Part shown: positions 4,538 through 9,524 of the stretch, piece after piece
Layout: each line of letters starts with the position of its first letter
Numbering within the stretch: the stretch's first letter is position 1
From: UMGS1474 sp050946775
GTDB taxonomy: Bacteria > Bacillota > Clostridia > Oscillospirales > Acutalibacteraceae
Assembly: GCA_050946775.1 (NCBI GenBank)
Contig: JBMNVL010000073.1
Span: 1-9,524 of the forward strand
Direction of reading: 5' to 3'
DNA: 9,524 nt
Notes under the pieces: generated by a model
Seen by the model: the letters and a program-made list of their open reading frames with translations, nothing else
What the model was told of the DNA's origin: nothing
Databases searched by the model: none
Position numbers and translations under genes: made by a program

Positions 4538-4570
4538 CTCCTTTTCCGATCGGAAAGCTTGGTACTTTCC
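4538..4570 (-). promoter_or_regulatory. Palindrome overlapping the lipoprotein ribosome binding site
   Basis: TTTCCGATCGGAAA (4543-4556) is a perfect 14-base palindrome whose minus-strand right half runs into the AAAAGGAG ribosome binding site. A second CTTTCC at 4565-4570 can pair with GGAAAG at 4552-4557, giving an alternative stem. It could be an operator or a translation-control hairpin. A similar TTTCC-ATC-GGAAAGG stands before cysE (9140-9126). Confidence 0.35.
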
Positions 4571-4702
4571 ATCCGTTACTATGGCCCGATCCGGCGGCGC
4601 TATTCCTGCCAGAATATGATAAAACGCGTTTTTACGTTTTTTTCAAAAAACTGACGGTTTTCTGACAATGGCGGCAAACGCCACCCATTTTCACGCAATC
4701 GT

Positions 4703-4710
4703 GCTATACT
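4703..4710 (+). promoter_or_regulatory. Extended -10 promoter of the ABC transporter operon
   Basis: TATACT (4705-4710) is preceded by TG one base upstream (4702-4703), the extended -10 form. No good -35 hexamer exists at 16-18 bases. The predicted start near 4717 gives a short leader of about 24 bases. AAAGGAGG follows 7-8 bases before the ATG at 4741. Confidence 0.6.
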
Positions 4711-4740
4711 GTTCTCAGAAAGACAAAAGGAGGCGTTTTC

Positions 4741-5424
4741 ATGGACATTTTGAAGGTGGAACGTCTGGCCAAGATCTACGGCGCCGGACAAACCGAGGTG
4801 CGGGCGCTGGACGGCGTGTCCTTCACGGTGGCGCAGGGCGAGTTTCTGGCCATCGTCGGGCCGTCGGGATCGGGAAAATCCACCCTGCTGCACATTTTGG
4901 GCGGTGTGGATCGGCCGACCGCGGGCAAGGTGTGGATGAACGGGCAGGACGTGTACGCCCAAACCGAGGAAGAACTGGCCGTCTTTCGCCGGCGGCAGGT
5001 CGGGCTGATCTATCAGTTTTACAATTTGATTCCGGTGCTGAACGTGGTGGAGAATATGACCCTGCCGGTGCTGATGGACGGGCGCGCCGTCAACCAGGAG
5101 CGGCTGGACGAGCTGCTGCACACCCTGGCGCTGGAGGATCGGCAGCACAACCTGCCCAACCAGCTGTCCGGCGGTCAGCAGCAGCGGGTATCCATCGGCC
5201 GGGCGCTGATGAACGCACCGGCGGTGGTGCTGGCCGACGAGCCGACCGGCAATCTCGATTCCCGCAACAGCCAGGAGATCGTCGAGCTGCTGAAAATGTC
5301 CAACCGCCAATACGGCCAGACGCTGATCGTCATCACCCACGACGAGTCGATCGCCCGGCAGGCCGACCGGATCATCGCGCTGGACGACGGCCGCATCGTG
5401 CGAGACGAGCGGATCCGGAGGTGA
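4741..5424 (+). CDS. ABC transporter ATP-binding protein, MacB/LolD/FtsE-like
   Basis: This 227-residue protein is the ATPase of an exporter or extracytoplasmic 'mechanotransmission' ABC system. All motifs are intact: Walker A GPSGSGKST (40-48), Q-loop Gln92 in YQFYNLIP, signature LSGGQ (142-146), Walker B VVLADEP with Asp166 and Glu167, D-loop NLDS (171-174) and switch His200. The 'ALDGVSF' start, the YQFYNLIP Q-loop and the short length place it in the family that pairs with FtsX-type permeases (MacB, LolD, BceA, FtsE). The permease gene begins 4 bases after this stop, with its ribosome binding site inside the last codons, so the two are translationally linked. Substrate unknown. No two-component regulator is adjacent, which makes a Bce-type antibiotic-sensing module less likely. 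Confidence 0.95.
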   Translation: MDILKVERLAKIYGAGQTEVRALDGVSFTVAQGEFLAIVGPSGSGKSTLLHILGGVDRPTAGKVWMNGQDVYAQTEEELAVFRRRQVGLIYQFYNLIPVLNVVENMTLPVLMDGRAVNQERLDELLHTLALEDRQHNLPNQLSGGQQQRVSIGRALMNAPAVVLADEPTGNLDSRNSQEIVELLKMSNRQYGQTLIVITHDESIARQADRIIALDDGRIVRDERIRR

Positions 5425-5428
5425 GCGG

Positions 5429-8137
5429 ATGAACGTGTTTTATCGCTTTACCCGCCGTTGCCTGCGGCAAAACCGCACCCGCACGCTGGTGACCGTGATC
5501 GGCATTATGCTGTCGATGGCGCTGACCACCGCCGTGGTGGAGGGCGCTTACAGCGGCTTGCAGTTTCTGCTGCGGGGCGAGATCGAGGCCAGCGGCGGTT
5601 GGCACGGGTGCTATTACGGCTTGACCGCCGACGGGGCGCGGATGATCGCCGCCGACGGGGAGATTGCCGACAGCACCGTCTGGCAGCAGGTCGGCTGGGC
5701 CGAGATCGACAATCAAAACGACTATAAGCCGTACCTGCTGATCGAGTCGATCGGCGACCAGCCGTCCGATCTGGTCGCCTTTCATCTGCAAAGCGGGCGG
5801 ATGCCCCAAAACGCCGGCGAGATCGTTTTGCCGGCGCATCTGGGCGAAAACGGCGGCGCGGCGTATAAGGTGGGCGACACCCTGACGCTGAACGTCGGCC
5901 GGCGGATGAGCGACGGGTACGAGCTGCCGGTCGACAGCGCCTTCGCACCGCAGGAGGAAGCCATCGCCTCTCCCCGCCCGATCACCTACACCGTGGTGGG
6001 CGTCTGCGAGCGGATGAGCTCCGCCATCGAGCCGTACGAATGCCCCGGCTATATGGCCTTTACCGCCGGCGGCGGCAGCGGCCGGTGTATGCTCTTTTTC
6101 TCGGTGCGGCATCCGGCGGGTTTTTACCGGTTTATGGAAGCCCGGTCGGGCAGCGGCGACTGGTTTGCCCATACCGATCTGCTGCAGCTCAGCGGCGCGC
6201 TGCGCAACAATCGCATTGCCACCACCCTGTACGGCTTTGCCGCGATTTTAATCTGTTTGATCGCCTTCGGGTCGATCGCGCTGATCTACAACTCCTTCTC
6301 CATCTCCGTGGGCGAACGCACCCGGCAGTTCGGGATTCTGAAATCGGTGGGCGCCGCCAAAAAACAGATCCGCGGCGCGGTGCTGTACGAGGCGCTGCTG
6401 CTTTGCGCCGTCGGCATCCCGGCGGGACTGCTGGTGGGATGTGCCGGCATCGGGATCACCCTGTGGGCGCTGCGGAACGCGTTCGCTTCCCTGCTGATTT
6501 ACGGCGGCAGCACCCGCATGGAGCTGGTGCTCAACCCCACCGCGCTGATCATCGCCGCGGCGGTCTGCCTGATCACCACCATGATCGCGGCGTGGGTCCC
6601 GGCCCGTCGGGCGATGAAGGTATCGGCGATCGACGCCATCCGTCAGTCGAAGGATATCCAAATCAAGAGCCGGTCGGTCAAAACCTCCCGGCTGACCCAA
6701 AAACTGTTCGGGTTTGAGGGGACGATGGCCGCCAAAAACTTCAAACGCAACCGCAAGCGCTACCGCTCCACCGTCCTCTCCCTGTTTTTGAGCGTCACGC
6801 TGTTCATCTCGGCTTCCTCCTTTTGCGCGTATCTGACCGACAGCGTGGAGAGCTATACCGCCGGCAACAGCCAGCGGGACGTCGAATTCGCCATGTACGC
6901 CGACGACGCCGATCCCGACAAGGTGCTGAGCGCTCTGTCCGCGGCGGACGGGGTAAAGCAGTCCATGTACGTCCAAACGCAGGAGCAATGGCTTACGATC
7001 GCCGCCGATATGGTGAGTGACGCATACAAGGCGCTGCCCTTCAGCGTTTTTCGGACAGACGGCTCCGGATACGAGCAATACGCCAGTCTGGCGTTCGTGA
7101 ACGACGCCGCTTTCGACCGGATCTGCAGGGACAACGGGATCGATCCGGCGGACTATCACCGTGCCGACGCACCCCGGGCGCTGCTGTACAACGAGATCAC
7201 GCAGGATTATTTTGCGGAAAACGAACCCCGGCAATGGTATACGGCGCGGGTGCTGGACGAGAGCCGGATCCCCGCCGTTCTGCCCGCGGTCTACCCGCGG
7301 GACTATCCGGGCTATCGCTGGATCTATTACGAGGAAGATCCGGACGGCAGTCGGACGGACGTCTACTATCCGGAGGATGAGATCGAGGCGTATTGGGCCG
7401 GCAACGGCGATGAGAGCAAGTTCAAAAAGGTTCCGCAGACTGAATCAGCGCTTTCCACCGATCTGACGGTGGGCGCGCTGATCCGGGAACAGCCCTTTGC
7501 CCTGCCAAAGACCGCGTTTGTCCTGCTGTATCCGTTCAGCATGAAGGACGCCGCCGCGGCGCATCTGCCGCCCGACCGGTCCGAAAGCCGGATGATCTCC
7601 TTCGCCTTTACCGCTGATGATCACGCCCGGGTATATCAGCAAATGAAGAAAACGCTGGAGGAGAACGGCTGGAGCTCCGGCTACTTGAGCGACGTAGCCG
7701 CCTATCAGGAGCAGGAGCGCACCCTGGTGACGGTGGTGCGGGTATTCGCCTACGGGTTCATCATCCTGATCTCCCTGATCGCCGCCGCCAACGTCTTCAA
7801 CACCATCTCCACCAACATTTCCCTGCGCCGGCGGGAATTCGCCATGCTCAAATCCATCGGCCTGTCGGACAAGGGCTTTGGCAAGATGATGCGCTACGAA
7901 TGCGTCATTTACGGCGTCAAGGGGCTGGTCTGGGGTCTGCCCGCCTCGGTGCTGATCACCTACTTGATCTGGCGGGTCACCGACGCGTCGGTGCGCATCG
8001 GGTTTTACGTCCCGTGGACCAGCGTGGCGATCGCGGTGGGCAGCGTTTTCGCCGTGGTGTTCGCCACCATGCTCTACGCCGCCGGCAAGATCAAAAAGGA
8101 CAACCCCATCGACGCGCTGAAAAACGAGAATCTGTAA
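5429..8137 (+). CDS. ABC transporter permease, double FtsX-domain protein
   Basis: This 902-residue membrane protein is built as two FtsX/MacB-like halves. Predicted helices are about 20-41, 265-289, 317-345, 370-392, 447-468, 766-794, 824-848 and 861-886. A first extracellular domain spans about 42-262 and a larger second one about 470-762. Each half has the typical cytoplasmic coupling segment after its second helix: RTRQFGILKSVGAAKKQIR (297-315) and RRREFAMLKSIGLSDKGFGK (800-819). PARRAMKVSAIDAIR (391-405) and DNPIDALK (891-898) are the corresponding post-helix motifs. Such permeases do not form a classical channel; they pass ATP-driven motion to external domains that extract lipoproteins or peptides or activate hydrolases. 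GGAGG at 5417-5421 serves the ATG at 5429. It ends directly before a strong terminator. The substrate cannot be inferred; the external domains are not recognised. Confidence 0.93.
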   Translation: MNVFYRFTRRCLRQNRTRTLVTVIGIMLSMALTTAVVEGAYSGLQFLLRGEIEASGGWHGCYYGLTADGARMIAADGEIADSTVWQQVGWAEIDNQNDYKPYLLIESIGDQPSDLVAFHLQSGRMPQNAGEIVLPAHLGENGGAAYKVGDTLTLNVGRRMSDGYELPVDSAFAPQEEAIASPRPITYTVVGVCERMSSAIEPYECPGYMAFTAGGGSGRCMLFFSVRHPAGFYRFMEARSGSGDWFAHTDLLQLSGALRNNRIATTLYGFAAILICLIAFGSIALIYNSFSISVGERTRQFGILKSVGAAKKQIRGAVLYEALLLCAVGIPAGLLVGCAGIGITLWALRNAFASLLIYGGSTRMELVLNPTALIIAAAVCLITTMIAAWVPARRAMKVSAIDAIRQSKDIQIKSRSVKTSRLTQKLFGFEGTMAAKNFKRNRKRYRSTVLSLFLSVTLFISASSFCAYLTDSVESYTAGNSQRDVEFAMYADDADPDKVLSALSAADGVKQSMYVQTQEQWLTIAADMVSDAYKALPFSVFRTDGSGYEQYASLAFVNDAAFDRICRDNGIDPADYHRADAPRALLYNEITQDYFAENEPRQWYTARVLDESRIPAVLPAVYPRDYPGYRWIYYEEDPDGSRTDVYYPEDEIEAYWAGNGDESKFKKVPQTESALSTDLTVGALIREQPFALPKTAFVLLYPFSMKDAAAAHLPPDRSESRMISFAFTADDHARVYQQMKKTLEENGWSSGYLSDVAAYQEQERTLVTVVRVFAYGFIILISLIAAANVFNTISTNISLRRREFAMLKSIGLSDKGFGKMMRYECVIYGVKGLVWGLPASVLITYLIWRVTDASVRIGFYVPWTSVAIAVGSVFAVVFATMLYAAGKIKKDNPIDALKNENL

Positions 8138-8141
8138 ACGA

Positions 8142-8184
8142 AAAAGGCTTGGGATCGCTGATCCCAAGCCTTTTCTCTTTTTTC
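8142..8184. terminator. Bidirectional terminator between permease and cysE
   Basis: AAAAGGCTTGGGATC (8142-8156) is the reverse complement of 8160-8174 around a GCT loop. Plus-strand tail: TTTTCTCTTTTTT. On the minus strand the stem ends in CCTTTTTCGTTT. It closes both converging genes; its distal arm lies 8 bases from the cysE stop. Confidence 0.9.
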
Positions 8185-9115
8185 AGATGACCCAGTCCCA
8201 AAACTCGCCCTGCCGCATTTCAGCGGATTCACCGCCGCTGTACTGCAGCTCGGGATTTTTCACGCTGACCTTGGTGCCGGCCGCCACCGAGCTGACGATA
8301 AAGGCGTTGCCGCCGATGGTCACCCCGTTGCCGATCACCGTGTCGCCGCCCAGGATGCTGGTGCCGGAATAAATGGTGACGTTGTCCCCGATGGTGGGAT
8401 GGCGCTTGACGCCCTTGAGCTGCTGACCCTTGCGGGTGGACAGAGCGCCCAGCGTCACCCCCTGGTAGATCTTGACGTTGTCTCCGATGGTGGTGGTCTC
8501 GCCGATGACGATGCCGGTGCCGTGGTCGATGAAGAAATACCGGCCGATGGTCGCGCCGGGATGGATGTCGATGCCGGTAACACTGTGGGCGTGTTCGGTC
8601 ATCATCCGGGGCAGCATCGGCACCCCCAGCAGATGCAGCTCGTGGGCGATGCGGTTGACGGTGATGGCGTACAGCCCGGGATAGGAGAAGATGATCTCCT
8701 CGGTGCTGTAGGCGGCGGGATCGCCGTCATAAGCCGCCTGCACGTCGGTGGCCAGCACCTCCCGCAGATCGGGGATCTTGCGCAAAAACGCGCCGGTCAG
8801 CTCGTCCGCCTTTTCCATCAATTCAGCTTGCGAACGGTCTCCGCAGTCGCCGACGCTGCCCAGTGCCCGGGCGATCTGCTTTTTCAGATGGTATTGGATA
8901 AATTCCAGTTGTTCGCCCAAGATGTAGGGCAGATAATCGGTCTGCACCCGGGTCTGATCGAAAAACCCGGGAAACAGCACCCGCCGCAGCCGCTCGACGA
9001 TTTCAATCACGGCGTCCTTGTTGGGGATGTTCTCCGCGTCGATCCGGCTGGTCAGGGGATGCTGCTTATAACTGTCCAAAATGGCGCTGACCAGTTGATT
9101 GGGTTTGTCGGCCAT
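8183..9115 (-). CDS. cysE: Serine O-acetyltransferase, long form
   Basis: This 310-residue enzyme catalyses L-serine + acetyl-CoA to O-acetyl-L-serine, the first step of cysteine synthesis in the cytoplasm. The N-terminal helical domain (about 1-170) includes the conserved IIFSYPGLYAITVNRIAHEL (141-160). The C-terminal left-handed beta-helix (about 180-280) has hexapeptide repeats. Asp183 (in GIDIHP) and His198 (in FIDHGTG), 15 residues apart, match the catalytic Asp143/His158 pair of E. coli CysE. The tail (281-310) is short and ends WDWVI, ending in Ile as in other SATs whose terminus docks into O-acetylserine sulfhydrylase. It is monocistronic, with no cysK or sulfate genes nearby. The leader is only about 30 bases, so no T-box or riboswitch fits. 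The ribosome binding site is AAAGG plus a close GAGG. Confidence 0.93.
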   Translation of the reverse strand: MADKPNQLVSAILDSYKQHPLTSRIDAENIPNKDAVIEIVERLRRVLFPGFFDQTRVQTDYLPYILGEQLEFIQYHLKKQIARALGSVGDCGDRSQAELMEKADELTGAFLRKIPDLREVLATDVQAAYDGDPAAYSTEEIIFSYPGLYAITVNRIAHELHLLGVPMLPRMMTEHAHSVTGIDIHPGATIGRYFFIDHGTGIVIGETTTIGDNVKIYQGVTLGALSTRKGQQLKGVKRHPTIGDNVTIYSGTSILGGDTVIGNGVTIGGNAFIVSSVAAGTKVSVKNPELQYSGGESAEMRQGEFWDWVI

Positions 9116-9125
9116 ATCCTCATCG

Positions 9126-9140
9126 CCTTTCCGATGGAAA
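9126..9140 (-). promoter_or_regulatory. Small hairpin in the cysE leader
   Basis: On the minus strand TTTCC-ATC-GGAAA (9140-9128) forms a 5-bp stem whose 3' arm merges with the AAAGG ribosome binding site. It resembles the palindrome before the lipoprotein gene (4543-4556). The stem is weak, and pairing with AAAGG may simply reflect anti-Shine-Dalgarno-like sequence. Confidence 0.3.
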
Positions 9141-9152
9141 TCTCTTTCTTTT

Positions 9153-9180
9153 ATTTTAACGGAAACGGCGCCTTTGTCAA
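9153..9180 (-). promoter_or_regulatory. Sigma-A promoter of cysE
   Basis: On the minus strand TTGACA (9180-9175) and TAAAAT (9158-9153) are separated by 16 bases. The predicted start near 9146 leaves a leader of about 31 bases. Confidence 0.75.
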
Positions 9181-9232
9181 GAGAAAGACGCCGAATTCCG
9201 CGAAAATGCCGCTCTCCCGCCCCGCGGACGAC

Positions 9233-9261
9233 TTGACACCACCCGCGAAATGCGGTAAAAT
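9233..9261 (+). promoter_or_regulatory. Promoter of the tRNA-Leu/tRNA-Pro operon
   Basis: TTGACA (9233-9238), a 17-base spacer and TAAAAT (9256-9261) form a near-consensus promoter. The start would fall about 7-8 bases before the 5' end of tRNA-Leu. It is divergent from the cysE promoter, 52 bases away. Confidence 0.85.
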
Positions 9262-9275
9262 AGCCGGTGTATTAT

Positions 9276-9362
9276 GCCGCTGTGGTGGAATCGGCAGACA
9301 CAAGGGACTTAAAATCCCTGGCCGGAAACGGTGTGCGGGTTCAAGTCCCGCCAGCGGCACCA
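9276..9362 (+). tRNA. tRNA-Leu(UAA)
   Basis: Acceptor GCCGCTG (9276-9282) pairs with CAGCGGC (9352-9358), with discriminator A9359 and encoded CCA (9360-9362). The anticodon stem AGGGA/TCCCT (9303-9307, 9315-9319) encloses loop CTTAAAA with anticodon TAA at 9310-9312. The long variable arm (CCG-GAAA-CGG) marks a class II tRNA and agrees with leucine, as does discriminator A. The T arm is GCGGG-TTCAAGT-CCCGC. Confidence 0.97.
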
Positions 9363-9365
9363 TAA

Positions 9366-9441
9366 CGGGGTGTGGCCCAGTTGGTAGGGCGCCTGGTTTG
9401 GGACCAGGATGCCGGGAGTTCGAGTCTCCCCACTCCGACCA
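9366..9441 (+). tRNA. tRNA-Pro(UGG)
   Basis: Acceptor CGGGGTG (9366-9372) pairs with CACTCCG (9431-9437; one G-T wobble), with discriminator A9438 and encoded CCA (9439-9441). The anticodon stem CCTGG/CCAGG (9392-9396, 9404-9408) encloses TTTGGGA with anticodon TGG at 9399-9401. The C1-G72 pair with discriminator A is typical of bacterial tRNA-Pro. Only 3 bases (TAA) separate it from tRNA-Leu, so the two are co-transcribed. Confidence 0.97.
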
Positions 9442-9476
9442 AAAAGAAAAAGTCGCGTCAGCGGCTTTTTCTTTTT
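9442..9476 (+). terminator. Terminator of the tRNA operon
   Basis: AAAAGAAAAAGTCGC (9442-9456) pairs with GCGGCTTTTTCTTTT (9461-9475; one G-T wobble) around GTCA, ending in CTTTTTCTTTTT. It begins immediately after the CCA of tRNA-Pro. Confidence 0.88.
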
Positions 9477-9477
9477 G

Positions 9478-9524
9478 TACTCTTCACTCTTCTCTTTTCA
9501 CTTTTCACTCTTCTTTCCGTTCTT
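9478..9524. repeat. Heptamer pyrimidine-rich short tandem repeat
   Basis: From 9478 the sequence parses into 7-base units: TACTCTT, CACTCTT, CTCTTTT, CACTTTT, CACTCTT, CTTTCCG, then TTCTT at the edge. CACTCTT (AAGAGTG on the other strand) is the core. The units are degenerate and the array continues past the window. It is noncoding and follows directly on the tRNA terminator. Confidence 0.65.

Noticed and set aside
4530..4538. GTG start at 4538 for the lipoprotein gene
   Set aside because: Its first base is the last base of the AAAAGGAG site, so no spacing is left; TTG at 4529 has 8 bases.
4543..4640. Minus-strand promoter for the lipoprotein gene at TTGAAA/TATCAT (about 4619-4656)
   Set aside because: Spacing is 19 bases and the region is A/T-rich, so the match is not convincing; no better pair was seen.
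9116..9180. T-box or cysteine/SAM-type riboswitch upstream of cysE
   Set aside because: The promoter at 9153-9180 leaves only about 30 bases of leader, too short for such an element.
9151..9363. Minus-strand open frame of 70 codons across the tRNA-Leu gene
   Set aside because: It overlaps an intact tRNA and two promoters; translation of tRNA antisense DNA is a familiar false ORF.

Overview
This window looks like the chromosome of a fairly high-GC member of the Clostridia (Oscillospiraceae-type Firmicutes). The reasons are strong AAGGAGG ribosome binding sites, sigma-A type promoters, a Zn-ribbon L33, a Firmicutes-style L10 leader with its own terminator, adaptor-less FtsX-type ABC permeases and tRNA genes that encode CCA. 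The genus cannot be fixed from the sequence alone.

Layout. Positions 1-90 hold the tail of something upstream, possibly an IS200/IS605-type remnant, ending in a hairpin with a T-rich tail. Positions 102-380 (minus strand) form a complete small transcription unit: promoter, leader hairpin, a 40-residue peptide gene and a strong terminator. The gene-free stretch 281-592 holds this divergent promoter and, on the plus strand, an A-tract plus TTGACC-N17-TATAGT promoter and a structured leader for the next operon.

Positions 593-4187 are the translation/transcription cluster rpmG-secE-nusG-rplK-rplA-rplJ-rplL (L33, SecE, NusG, L11, L1, L10, L7/L12). Control elements are dense. There is a weak terminator-like hairpin after nusG. 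Two RNA motifs resemble the L1-binding stalk of 23S rRNA, one before rplK and one before rplA. A perfect TTGACA-N17-TATAAT promoter lies after rplA, and an L10 leader ending in an intrinsic terminator precedes rplJ. A near-perfect palindromic bidirectional terminator closes the operon. rpoB/rpoC, which usually follow rplL in Firmicutes, are not here.

Positions 4242-8184 hold a minus-strand small Thr/Ser-rich candidate lipoprotein, and divergent from it a two-gene ABC transporter operon: a MacB/LolD-type ATPase and a 902-residue FtsX-type permease. Another bidirectional terminator separates this from a convergent cysE (serine O-acetyltransferase, long form), which has its own TTGACA-N16-TAAAAT promoter.

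Positions 9233-9476 form a tRNA operon, tRNA-Leu(UAA) and tRNA-Pro(UGG), with promoter and terminator. The window ends in a pyrimidine-rich heptamer repeat (CACTCTT-like) that runs off the edge.

Most of the window is conserved housekeeping. The least explained parts are the small peptide unit at the left end, the doubled L1-site-like motif, and the lipoprotein/ABC transporter pair.
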